Below are positions 11,449-21,269 of a DNA stretch of 64,000 nucleotides, in pieces. The stretch covers positions 9,672,001 to 9,736,000 of the forward strand of contig NC_079884.1 in assembly GCF_029227915.1 (NCBI RefSeq), read 5' to 3'. How positions within the stretch are numbered: the first letter of the stretch is position 1; each line of letters begins with the position of its first letter. The position numbers and the translations under genes are program-made. The notes under the pieces are model-generated. The model was not told the DNA's origin and searched no databases. It saw only the letters and a list, made by a program, of their open reading frames with translations. This DNA comes from Hydractinia symbiolongicarpus (Eukaryota > Cnidaria > Hydrozoa > Anthoathecata > Hydractiniidae).

Positions 11449-11943
11449 TTATTTCACGTATAGCACGGCAATCCCGGCAGCTCCTGCGATGGCTATATAA
11501 AGATTTTTTGCGACGTATGTAACGATGGTTGACGCTACCCTCAGAAGGAAGGAGACTACTGTACCGATAATTCCTGGTAGGGCAGCACCTACCTTGCCTG
11601 CTAGATATTTAAGGAAATTTCCAAGCCTTTCAAGTTGCTTCTCCACAAAACCTTCTTCACCACCACCTGCGGCGCCTGCAGCACCTGCCGCTGCACTTCC
11701 TCCTGTAACGGCAAGGACAATGGTGGAAACCAGTATACCGATAGCGGAGACGATACTAGCTATGGTCAGGCCCTGCTCCTTGTACAATTTCTTCAATTTT
11801 TCAAGCAGGGATGTGTTATCCCCGGAGATTTTCAATAACGTATCCCTGATATGTCTCAGCTGGCTGTAAATCTCGCGCTTGAGTTTCACCTTTTCCTGTA
11901 AGGCATCCCTTTCATCCTTCATACCTTTAATTTTTTTTCTCAA
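11449..11943 (-). CDS. Virus-like element gene 5, intact 164-aa coiled-coil/membrane protein
   Basis: This open frame starts at a TTG (or at the ATG of GMKDERDALQ, about 7 codons in) and ends 4 bp from the convergent gene 4. Residues about 8-55 form a charged amphipathic helix or coiled coil. Residues about 57-80 (LTIASIVSAIGILVSTIVLA) are a transmembrane helix followed by a Gly/Ala-rich loop. Two more hydrophobic stretches follow (about 115-140 and 145-163). It is the only complete frame of this block apart from the truncated capsid-like one. Small multi-pass proteins of this type are typical of virus-like elements with a membrane-interacting function, but the function here is unknown. Confidence 0.5.
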   Translation of the reverse strand: MRKKIKGMKDERDALQEKVKLKREIYSQLRHIRDTLLKISGDNTSLLEKLKKLYKEQGLTIASIVSAIGILVSTIVLAVTGGSAAAGAAGAAGGGEEGFVEKQLERLGNFLKYLAGKVGAALPGIIGTVVSFLLRVASTIVTYVAKNLYIAIAGAAGIAVLYVK

Positions 11944-11952
11944 GCAGTTCTA

Positions 11953-12717
11953 TTATTTTTTATCAGTTTCGGAAGTCACACCATCGTATGCCCCATCTTC
12001 CTGATCCAGCTTCTGTTTCAGATCATTTTCTGCACTCTCATTATCGGTGTTATACGAAACTATCTTATTTTTTAAGCTTTTAATGTTACCCTGATAGGTT
12101 TGAAGTTCAAGGTTAAGTCCATTTAATTCGCGTTCGGTGAATTTAGTGAATGAAGTTTCTTCTGTAAGGGTTTCCGCATCATATACAACCCTCCTGATAT
12201 TATCTATAGTTTTCATCTGAATGATCTCGCCGGGATCCTCATTATTTACAATATCATCAACCTCTAACGCAAGCTTCTGGACCACTTCCATTTTGTTGGG
12301 CGTAGTGACATATTTTGTAAAACCAATATCTCGAATATCTTGAGCCGTAAGTCCATAACCTTTTTAATGTACTTAATGCCAGGAACCCGGTCCTATGCTC
12401 CTTTGTAAGCCTTATATATTTGAAAAAAAGCTGTTCCCCTTCAAGCTTGAAAGTACCATTAATCACGTTTATATCTATCCGGATTCCAGGTTCCAGTTAT
12501 TATTTTTAAGATGTATGTAGAAATCACTTACCTCTTTTTTTAGTTTAGTTTTCATCATTCTATCAAGTGCACCTCCCTGCTGCTGCCACGATGTTGATGG
12601 AAGTTGCTGTGTTCCGGGGAGTTGCGTCGATTGCCGGGTATCCTCTTTGTCACCCTTATCGTCCTCATCATGCTTACCAATATCCTCTTAAGGTGTAAAT
12701 ATTGGATTATCAGCCAT
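11953..12717 (-). pseudogene. Virus-like element gene 6, broken by a stop and two frameshifts
   Basis: ATG at 12717-12715 opens a frame that meets a TAA at codon 10 but stays protein-like beyond it (Gln/Thr-rich, QQLPSTSWQQQGG). The reading moves to another frame near 12480 (containing NVINGTFKLEGEQLFFKY) and again near 12358 within an A-run, ending in the 112-codon frame that stops at 11953. The C-terminal part (12291-11953) is a charged helical region. Function not recognised. The upstream edge overlaps the beginning of the divergent capsid-like frame, again a compact divergent arrangement. Confidence 0.45.
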
Positions 12718-12812
12718 CCTTTATTTACAACATTTTCATTCCATATATAATTAATATAAATGCATTTGGAATCATTTTAAATCCGTATACGGAGACCAAG
12801 CAACTACTAGGC

Positions 12813-13364
12813 ATGAAAGTTAGGAGGCAGAGGGTTCAAATCTCACATACTCCATCGACCATCAACCAGAATGAAGATCTTTATATTGACATACCAAACA
12901 TGACTGATGTTATCTTTCCGGGTAGTCTAAAACTCCTATTTGACCTGGCTCTTACAGGAACTAATACAACACGTAACATTGTTAGTAACATAGGGAAAAG
13001 TCTGGTGAAAAGCCTACCGATTACTTTTAATGGTAAGGAGGTGCAGAACATAAGTGACTACAATATTCTAGCCGTCTATCGGGATCTATGGCTACCAAAA
13101 TTTGATAGGGACAATGATCTCATCCTGCAAGGTATTAATCCAAACGATGGTACCATTAGGGCCTTACAGGTAGGTGCTAGCGACAATGTGGGGACCGATG
13201 AAGAAAAGGCAATCGTGGCAGCATATGGGAACACCTTTTGCATGCCACTTGGGAAAATGTTTGAACTGACGAGGGATCTACCATTCTACCCGGCAGGACT
13301 CTACGGCAGATTGCAATTCATCATAAATTTCACGCCTTACGGTGGCGTCATCAAGGATGGATGA
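12813..13364 (+). pseudogene. Virus-like element gene 7, truncated major-capsid-like frame
   Basis: The frame is open from 12702, but protein-like sequence starts around the ATG at 12813 (MKVRRQRVQISHTPS). It has alternating beta-strand blocks, including LYIDIPNMTD, VIFPGSLKLLFDLAL and, near the end, LYGRLQFIINF. Such a pattern (an early L-Y/I-P-strand, a large-residue FDLxL strand, a late PLG..F....PF..) is what I expect of the N-terminal half of a double-jelly-roll major capsid protein of Polinton-like or virophage-like elements. It is only about 184 codons from 12813, so more than half of such a protein is missing. The stop at 13362-13364 lies 19 bp from the tail of a host gene. Family assignment is by pattern only. 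Confidence 0.4.
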
Positions 13365-13383
13365 TATTTTTGCCTTTTAAAAG

Positions 13384-14656
13384 TTAAAAATCTCCTTTAC
13401 ACGTCGTTACAAATTCATAATTTTGGCTGGTTCTTACAGCTGTTGTTTCAAAGGTTACATCTTCCATCGTTCTCTTCTTTACATTCTCGTCAGTACCAAT
13501 CACCATCATCTCGACAGGACCATCAGTAACCGCATTATCTTCACCGCTTGCATCAATAGATTGATTATTTGACAGCTAAGGTATAAAAAAATAGAATAAA
13601 AAGACCTGTTATAATTGAGAATTCTGCGTGTATATGTGTGTCAAATATGGTGTGTATTTTATCCCTTTGACCAACATATGTTCTTAGTAACACCCTGGTA
13701 ACATTACAAGCCCAACAAAAGTTAAAAAATGAATGAATAAAAATGAACGAAAATGAATAAAAATGAATAAAAATGAATAAAAATGAATAAAAATGAATGA
13801 AAATGAATGAAATTAAGTCATCTACCTACATTTACATCTTCCAGTTGTTCATCGTCAACATTGTCAATTTTATCAGCGTCATCATTTGTTAGTTTCATCA
13901 CAGTCGGCTGTGTGATTGGTACATCCGTGTGGGCTTCTACTTGTCCACTGGAAGTAGTCATGTTTTTTATACGTGACCGAAAATCGTTCATAGGAATCGT
14001 CTCTCCAGTTAACTCATGTATTAAAAGGTTCGCAGTATTCATCCAACCCTGACATTCGATCTATTGTTAAATTATTTCAATTTTTATTATTTTCCCTTCT
14101 TTTTTTCAGTGTTTTTTAGACTATTTGTTCCAGTGGTAAATGAGAATGAAAATTCGAGTTGATTTTTAAAGATAAGAAAAAATCAAATAAGTTGAATGCC
14201 AACTAAAGGCTTCTTCCCATTTGACTGCATATTCCGCTATAGCGCAAAAAGCTCACGAGTTTTGTTGTTAGCACCTTAAGTTTTGTCCAGGTGCGCACGT
14301 GCAAACAGAAAATACAGTCAAATGGAAAAGAACCTTAATAAAAACGAATGTTAGCCTATGAAAGAAGAAGAGAATATTTGAAATATTTGTAGCAGGCTGT
14401 TTCCTCCACTTTGATTTTAGTCCAAATCTTCAATAGAACTCTTTACAGTAACAAATGCAGGAGCTACAAATGCTGCTCACATAATCCCTACAAACGCAAT
14501 GTCATTTCAGTTATATATAAAAATTCCGTCTCTTAATGAACTAGTTGAACTAGCAATACAAAAATGGTGTACCTCGATTTTCTTTAAATCGCCAGCACCT
14601 TCATCGTCCTGTTGATTTTTGGAATCTTTTGATTTCGAGCCATATCTCGTGATATC
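13384..14656 (-). CDS. Unknown host protein, 3'-terminal exons (partial model)
   Basis: Minus-strand exons: an upstream exon ending at 14573 (donor GAG|GTACAC; 5' limit uncertain, about 14656), 14048-13836 (acceptor tgtcAG, donor GAT|GTAAAT) and 13575-13384 (acceptor ccttAG, stop TAA). All joins are phase 0. The alternative donor at 13826 would give a premature stop, which supports the chosen one. The product is acidic and polar (SKDSKNQQDDEGAG, then NDDADKIDNVDDE), without recognised domains. The start codon was not found: the ATG near 14644 is in the wrong frame. Intron 1 carries a 129-bp MITE and intron 2 a 10-bp tandem repeat. The 3' end lies 19 bp from the truncated capsid-like frame. 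Confidence 0.55.
13725..13812. repeat. Minisatellite, 10-bp unit AAATGAATAA
   Basis: Seven to eight near-perfect units occur in a row inside intron 2 of the 13384-14656 gene. The last two units vary to AAATGAATGA. Confidence 0.85.
14207..14335. mobile_element. MITE, 129 bp, TAA target duplication
   Basis: Terminal inverted repeats are AGGCTTCTTCCCATTTGACTG on the left (first 20: AGGCTTCTTCCCATTTGACT) and its near-complement ending AAGAACCT on the right. TAA occurs directly outside both ends (14204-14206 and 14336-14338). A 3-bp TWA duplication is typical of PIF/Harbinger-type elements. It sits in an intron. Confidence 0.65.
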
Positions 14657-14907
14657 TTTACAAAAAGTATTGTAATTATAATAAATAATCATATTTCTTT
14701 TCGTGTTTACGTAAGCGTTTTTTCTCTCTCTAAACGACGTAAATCTAATCACATGACTACTAAGTTGCTTGGAACTTTCACAATAAATTCTTTCTCATGC
14801 TATTCTTTAACTAGATCACAACAGACTTTAACTGCGTCCTACATTACCTTAAAAACAGATTGCAATCAAAGTTTTTGAGAAAAAAATATTAGGTAGCTAC
14901 ACAATAA

Positions 14908-15317
14908 GGCCACCATCAAAAATATTTTGTGTTCGCGTCCTGAAGACCCCGCAAAAGTGAGTCGGTCGGGCGGTCGGGCGTATTTTTTCCCGGGATTTTC
15001 AGATCAGAGCAAGCAAATTCGCTCCCAGGGCCAAGACAGTATAGCGCCACTCGATATCGTTTGTAGACCATTTTTCGCCGCCCTGTAAACTGTCAGTAGC
15101 CACAGGAATGCCCTAAAGGAATTAATTTTTACCGAAATTAATTTTCGCGAGTTTTTGTCAATTTTGCATAAATTAGTTCCGCAGAAAAAAATTTTCTTTT
15201 TGAAAAATATTTCGCGAAATTTTTTCCCGGTCTTTTTCCGACTTACCGACTCGGGTTTTTATTACCAAAAGTGAGTCGGTCGGAGGACGCGAACACAACA
15301 TATTTTTGATGATAGCC
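14908..15317. mobile_element. MITE, 410 bp, TAA target duplication
   Basis: The left end GGCCACCATCAAAAATAT pairs with the right end ATATTTTTGATGATAGCC, and the pairing continues through ttgtgttcgcgtcct. TAA flanks both ends (14905-14907, 15318-15320). Inside each end is the motif 'aaaagtgagtcggtcgg', in direct orientation. The interior has no coding capacity. Harbinger-like by target size only. Confidence 0.7.
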
Positions 15318-15592
15318 TAACGTAAAAGTAGTTTATCTACCTAAAGTAAATAGAAATACATATAGCTAACACAACAGCATATTCAGCTTTCGTCTTCACA
15401 GACAGAACAGCAAAATTTTGTGCATGCAATGTAAAAGAAATACAATAAAGCTTCTTAGTTTATAAATATCCTTTGATAATTTTAGGTATGCCTGTTTACA
15501 GACAAAAATTTCGGTGGGCTCCTATCCTCTTCTCTGCTCTGGGTTAACATAATCAAATTTTGAACATCGAAACAAAAAACTTTTTAGGGAAA

Positions 15593-15598
15593 TAAGGG
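15593..15598. repeat. Left target-site duplication TAAGGG
   Basis: This hexamer is repeated exactly at 21264-21269, immediately outside the other end of the 5.7-kb transposon. Confidence 0.85.
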
Positions 15599-16015
15599 AA
15601 TCCGTGACCTAAAAGGGACATTTAATTTTCATTTTAAAATAAAAACAAATTTCAATTTTTTTATCAATTTTTCTTTTTTAATTCAATAAAAAAAAAAAAA
15701 TTAAACTCAATTTTCGTTTTTCGTTTTCAAATCAAAAAACAAAAAAGGAACTTCATATTTTGGCAAAAAAGTACGCTCTCCTTCGCAGACGTTTTTCTTC
15801 TACGAACCCAAGGATTACTTTGGGTCATTTGGTGCTAAAAATCCCAAAATGTAATATCAATTTCTAAATTTCTGATTTTTAAGAGAATTTTAAATTTGAA
15901 AATTAAATCAAATTTCGTTTAAATCAAAAATTGAATTTTAAGTTCAATTTTTGATTTTTAATTTGAATCAAAAATTGAAATTCAAGTTCAATTGTTAATT
16001 TTGGTTTAAATAGAA
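15599..16015. repeat. Left terminal inverted repeat
   Basis: Matches the reverse complement of about 20890-21263 nearly base for base for the first 250 bases. The left copy holds an extra segment of 'tcaaaaattgaa'-type words at its inner end. Confidence 0.85.
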
Positions 16016-16177
16016 AATTGAAAATTTTTAACTCGTATATGCCTAAAAGAGAAACAAATCATGTGACAAGTCATGTGATAATTCTGGCCTATCAGATCAA
16101 TTGACGTGAAGTGTAAAGAGTTGTATAACATTCGTAGGATTCAGTTAAATGTTGTTTGTCTTACCACAGAAACAGAG

Positions 16178-18230
16178 ATGAATAAAATTTTTACTGAAGA
16201 AATTCTTTCTTTTTTTTCTCAAAAAAAAACTTATGAAGAAATAAGCAATATCTTGCAGTCGCGATATCCAGGAGAAAGAGGTTATTCCGTAAAGTCAATA
16301 AAACGGTATTGTAAAGAAAATGGATTGTCGCCAAGGGTTTCACAAGCCCATTTAGAACAGATTGTAGCAACGGCAGTTCAAGAAGTATGTATAAGACATT
16401 ATTACATTTACTTCAGTTATTTTTTAATAATTCGGCATTTCGTTAGAAAAATATGTTTTTCTAAGATTTTTTCATTTTTACATTTCTCTACATGACACAT
16501 TTATACTGCAGCTTTTCTTATCGATTTACCTCCTCGTCTTCTAAGATATGAGTAAAGTAGAGAAAACAGCTGTAAATTTTGTTGCGTGCTTCTTTGAGGA
16601 AAATATTTTTTAAAGAAAGCGCCACAAATTTTGTTTCCTGAACTGGCTTGTTTTACTGGAGTATATTAAAAATACCAGAAACAAAAGTTAAAACTTTTTT
16701 TCTTAATTAATACTTTTTTCTCTTGCTGAAATATTTTTTCTTGAAAAAAATATCTAATTTTCATTTCTTTGAATAAAACAGCGTCTTTATAAATGAACTC
16801 TGTTATTCACTATTTTATGACATTGACCAAATTTATTTATTTAAGGTTGGTCCAACGTATGGGAGGAAAATGATGACCGGGTATATTGCTATTAGAGACA
16901 ATATACGTGTTAGCCATAATAGAGTTGGACGAGCTTTAGCAAAAGCTGCACCCCAAAACCACCAGAGAAGACGCACTGACACCGCACGAATGGTTAACCC
17001 AATACCTTATCGGGCCGATTACTTTGGTCATAAAATTCACTATGATCAAAATGAAAAGCTTGTTATGTATGGGGCTACACATGTCATTGCCATTGATGGT
17101 CATTCTCGCTTCATTGTCGGCTACTCCACCATGCCAATAAAAAACAACGCTCTTATTTACGATGAAATATACAGGTTAATTAAATTCTCGTTGCTTTCAC
17201 TGAAATACATATAGTTTGAAACATATAGTTTGAAAGACATAAATTTTGTAAAGGAAAAAAGCATAAAAAGGTTTTGTTGTTCAAAAAACATTTTCTCACC
17301 ACTGAGGGGTATTTTGTTTAAAAACAAAATTTTATAAATTTTATAATCGTTCCCAGCATCTTTAGCCCATTTTTTTCTGATATATAGATATATATATATC
17401 ATTTTAATACTTTAGAAAAGCTGCTATTGATTATGGTATCTTTCATCAAGTGCGTACGGACTGTGGAAAAGAGTTTTTTTTAATTCTTGGAATCCAGGAA
17501 CATTTTCAGCATCTTCGCGGTCGATCAGATATTTTGCCATACAAGCAAACCCAATCAAAGAAGGTGACTTTGATAAATATTTTTTTTCGGCGACTTAATT
17601 TAAAACTGTAGCAATTTATAATTCTCTACATATATTCAGAACCTCCCTATCGAAAGAATTTGGCCAGAGGTGAACTCGCGGGTAAATTATCCGGTAAAAA
17701 AAATACTGGTAGAAATGGACAACAGCAATACTATCAATATGGAAGATGAAGTTCAAAAATTTTGTGTGTCATCCATTGTATGTCTGGTGACTGGTTTTGG
17801 TGTCAATCGAGTTGTTTCAGCGTGGAATGAACACTCAATACCAGGTCAATTTAGTACGTTTTTCAATATCTATTTTCACAAATTTATGGGTTATTAATGT
17901 TATATATATTATTTAGGTAGAGGTGTTCCGTCAGTAATAAAAGAAAATACTAACAGATTGACACCGTTATCCGTTGAAGAATTGCCCCCAAAACACGAAG
18001 CTGTTCAGCTGTATGAACAAGTGTACCGCGGTACATTGTCGGAAGAGCACACCTTCGGCCAGGATCCGCTTGCAGAAAGACAGCAAAAATTGGAAGAAAG
18101 AGATCAGAGCTTTTTCCAACATTTTTCTGTTGAAGAAATATTTTCCGAATGTGTTAACGAACGACCACAAATGTTGAGAGAAGCTATCCTTTTTTACATA
18201 AATAAAACTGTAACCTTAGCCCAATTGTAA
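16178..18230 (+). CDS. IS3EU-like transposase (DDE integrase core), 400 aa
   Basis: Exons are 16178-16384, 16846-17174, 17416-17563, 17640-17844 and 17917-18230, all GT..AG and phase-consistent, totalling 1,203 nt. The start could also be an in-frame ATG at 16106. Residues about 1-50 resemble a helix-turn-helix (KTYEEISNILQSRYPGERGY then KSIKRYCKENG). The catalytic core follows, with likely acidic triad D153 (IAIDGHSRF), D194 (RTDCGKEF) and E233 (LPIERIWPEVN). The D-to-E spacing is 38 residues, near the DDx35E arrangement of IS3/retroviral integrases. A C-terminal region of about 130 residues (PLSVEELPP to the end) is helical. The enzyme would cut and join the element ends in the nucleus. No disabling mutation is seen. 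Confidence 0.75.
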
Positions 18231-18773
18231 CCATACTCATGACGTTGTATGTAATAACTAACAAATATTAAAACTAACGAAAATGAACGGAAATATTTTT
18301 TTTAAGATAACAGTCTGGCTATTTACAACATAGAAAACCCAAATAGAAGAACAGAGAAAAAACGTTTTTTCTTCTTCTCATTCATTTCAAACATCTTGAA
18401 TGCGACCAGACAGGAAGAAGGAAGTTTCTTATGAAAGAAACATGACTTGCACGAAATTACTGCAGTAAGAAGGAAAATAACCATCTTTTAGATAAATAAT
18501 GCCTAATATGAAAAAAAAGATTTAATTTAATCTAGATTTTGCTAACTTTTGGGTAAATTAGTTTTAAACATATTTGAAACGCATATCTGCTTATTCGTGA
18601 TATTACAGTTAAGTATCCGCAATCGGCTGAATTTATAAAAAAAGACAGACAAGCGGAATCGTTTGATCTTATGGCTAAAAAATAATGAATGAAGCCATGG
18701 CATGCTATAAATACAGAGCTCTTAATTTTTTCATTAATTGCAAAATTTTGCCCGGAAAACACAGATAGTCGCC

Positions 18774-20338
18774 ATGGAGAGCATCACTTTTTTTAAAAAT
18801 GGTGAAGAAAATTTAACATTCACAATTCGAAAATGCCAGGCTAATGCTTCTAGGCTAGCCATTGTTTTTAAGGTACGCAATTTTTTTTACCTAATTTGTA
18901 TTTTTAAACTCAAGAATTTCTTGATTTTTAATCCTTATTGACAAAATATTTTTAAATTTGATGAAATCACTCAGCTCTGATATGTTACGTTTTTATTCGT
19001 AGTTAATCCCAGAATCCGTTTACATAAGTGAAGAATTTGGGGCTATAGACTTCCAGAACGAAGATGGCACGTTTTCCGCCGTAGAGCGAGCTATGGAGCA
19101 CGATCGATTCGAGGTTTTCGGTGACAATGCTTCTCCGCAACATCCTACACCGCCAGTATCAGCCCCTGCGCTATCGCCTGTGCCATTTGGGGCGTTCCGG
19201 CGAATATCTTCAAGGTGCGGACTATTTGAATTTACTGAAAACTAGCTAAGGAGGTCTTACTTATTAGCTTTTTGCTTATCTTTGCATAATATTTAGGGTT
19301 GTTTTAATGAAGTATTAGTGATAAGTACATTTTGTCAATTTAGTCCTTCTCAACCACTACCACATTCGTCGTCGCCACTACCGTCATCTTTTTTTTCGTC
19401 TCCGTTGCCAACGCCGAGAAAACGAAAATCAGATGGATTTATCATAAAAGTCTCACTGGCAAACATGATAGGGAAAAAAGTTGGTAAGCATTACTTTTAT
19501 TTCTTTTGTGGAATTTTTCTTTTTAATTTATATTACTTATTTATTTACTTTCACATTTCTTATAACAAAAGTGCGTAGTTTAAAAATCATACACAAATTA
19601 TTCTTAATAAATGATTCTTCTTTATGTTTTGTTTAAAAAAAAATTTAAAATTTAGGTGAAAGTTCAAGAATGCAATACTTTTCACTGTCGCCAACCAATG
19701 CAAATGTCCCAGCGATCATTAGCCTTGCAGAAGAGGGATTCGGTGTACAACCATTAATACTTGTACACGCAAATGGTCTTCAAATGGAAGACACTGCTGC
19801 TACTCGTGGTGCGTTCTTTAAGTAATATTTGAAAGCAAGAAAATTTATATTTTAAGTTTACGAATTTTTGTATATGGAAAGGATTTTAAAAACAGCTAGG
19901 CTAAAATTGGTGAAAATGTTTACTTTTTTAGACAATACATTTTGGCGATGCAGTGCGAGAAAGATTTTTGCCGTTAAACGTGAAGAATTCGTCGGAACTT
20001 CTGACCGATTTACTGATGGGGATAATCATGTGAGAGAAAGTATTGATGAAATAAAGACCATGTTGCAAGAAAATATATTGCTACCAAGAGATGTCGGAGC
20101 ATTGCTGAAATCAACGCTACTCATTGAACCTTTAAAAGAAACATTCAAGTGTGTTGTGTGTCAAGACATAAGTGCTTCACCAATAGCAATTTCAATGTGT
20201 TGCAAACAAGTACTTGGATGCTCCACGTGTGTGGATCAATGGACGGAATTACGATGCCCCCATTGCCGTAACGAGTTTTACGAGACCGTTACGGTCAATG
20301 TTTTTGAAAATATCTTAGCAATTTTAAACAATTTGTAA
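18774..20338 (+). CDS. Transposon-encoded RING-finger protein, 336 aa
   Basis: Exons are 18774-18872, 19003-19214, 19344-19483, 19656-19808 and 19932-20338, with GT..AG introns and consistent phases (1,011 nt in total). The N-terminal part (about residues 1-70) is globular, followed by a Pro/Ser-rich linker (about 78-125) with a basic patch PRKRKSDG that could be a nuclear localisation signal. A C-terminal RING-like finger has C275-x2-C278, C291/C292, C298-x2-C301 and C310-x2-C313. Such fingers usually recruit an E2 ubiquitin-conjugating enzyme. The gene lies in the same orientation 543 bp after the transposase and inside the same inverted repeats, so it is likely part of the element. Whether it modifies the transposase, chromatin or a host restriction factor cannot be told. 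Confidence 0.65.
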
Positions 20339-20730
20339 TTTTTTTATATGTGCATTTAACTTTTTTTCCTAAAAAAAAATGTTTCTTATCCTTACTATCC
20401 TTACTAGTAAAATTATTTAAGTTCTTGAAACTGGTGAATAGAAGCTATTCTTATACCAACCTAAACAATGCGGCTTTTCAAGCGCAATATTTTCATAAGA
20501 TTGTTTTAAGGAATCTTCCTAAGTCCAAATCGATGACATATAAATCTGTAGCTTGATTCCGTAACTTTTGAAATGTTTGAAGATTTTCTCGCACAGTTGA
20601 TAAATTATTATGCAGTATTTCAAAATCTTCTCGGAAAAAGTTTAAAAACTGGCCCACGGTTTAAGCTAGGTTTAAGGACCCTTCTCCCCATTGTAAGTAG
20701 ACGTAATATGTTGCGTAAATCCTTGTCCGC

Positions 20731-20732
<2 letters not shown>

Positions 20733-20757
<25 letters not shown>
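20733..20757. repeat. (TAA)n microsatellite
   Basis: Eight AAT/TAA units in a row lie just inside the right inverted repeat of the IS3EU-like transposon. Confidence 0.8.
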
Positions 20758-20762
<5 letters not shown>

Positions 20763-20889
20763 GTGATTATTCTTTAGAAAAAAAATAAAATCGAATTTCC
20801 TTTTTTAATTTAATTTAAAAATCAAAGTTGATTTTCAATTTTTGATTTTGATTTAACTCAAAAATCAAAAAATTAATTTGATTTTTAAA

Positions 20890-21263
20890 TTTCTATTTAA
20901 ACCAAAATCAAAAATTGAACTTGAATTTCAATTCTTAATTTAAACGAAATTTGATTTAATTTTCAAATTTAAAATTCTCTTAAAAATCAGAAATTTAGAA
21001 ATTGATATTACATTTTGGGATTTTTAGCACCAAATGACCCAAAGTAATCCTTGGGTTCGTAGAAGAAAAACGTCTGCGAAGGAGAGCGTACTTTTTTGCC
21101 AAAATATGAAGTTCCTTTTTTGTTTTTTGATTTGAAAACGAAAAACGAATATTGAGTTTAAATTTTCTTTTTGTATTGAATTAAAAAAGAAAAATTGATA
21201 AAAAAATTGAAATTTGTTTTTATTTTAAAATGAAAATTAAATGTCCCTTTTAGGTCACGGATT
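20890..21263. repeat. Right terminal inverted repeat
   Basis: Mirror of the left terminal repeat, ending GGGACAT... in reverse and finishing ggtcacggatt at 21263. It is followed by the TAAGGG duplication (21264-21269). Confidence 0.85.
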
Positions 21264-21269
21264 TAAGGG

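Larger units (their letters stand above)
8511..13364. mobile_element. Decayed virus-like (Polinton-like?) element remnant
   Basis: Seven intronless frames, four minus and three plus, are packed with gaps of 4 to about 80 bp. Neighbouring gene pairs converge or diverge, unlike the intron-rich host genes around them. At least five are disabled. The gene content (capsid-like frame, small hydrophobic proteins, beta-rich protein) suggests a dsDNA virus-derived mobile element. I found no DNA polymerase B, integrase, packaging ATPase or protease, and no confident terminal repeats, so the copy is partial. Confidence 0.5.
15599..21263. mobile_element. Complete IS3EU-like DNA transposon, 5,665 bp
   Basis: Both ends start AATCCGTGACCTAAAAGGGA in inverted orientation. 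The inverted repeats run about 370-420 bp (left to about 16015, right from about 20890), with AT-rich subterminal copies of 'aaaattgaa'. A perfect TAAGGG duplication flanks the element. It carries two multi-exon plus-strand genes, a DDE integrase-type transposase and a RING protein, both with intact frames. A 6-bp duplication with a retroviral-integrase-like (rve) transposase matches my recollection of the eukaryotic IS3EU superfamily; Ginger (4 bp) and Polinton (much larger) fit less well. The intact frames and matching ends suggest a fairly young copy. Confidence 0.85.

Noticed and set aside
11525-11869. Plus-strand 114-codon frame
   Set aside because: Antisense shadow of the 164-aa membrane-protein frame, which has the more coherent composition.
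12702-12812. N-terminal 37 codons of the capsid-like open frame
   Set aside because: This part is antisense to the start of gene 6 and reads as random Ile/Asn/Tyr-rich sequence; protein-like reading begins near 12813.
15599-21263. Polinton assignment for the 5.7-kb transposon
   Set aside because: Six-bp duplication and integrase fold would fit, but size, intron-rich genes and lack of capsid/polymerase genes do not.
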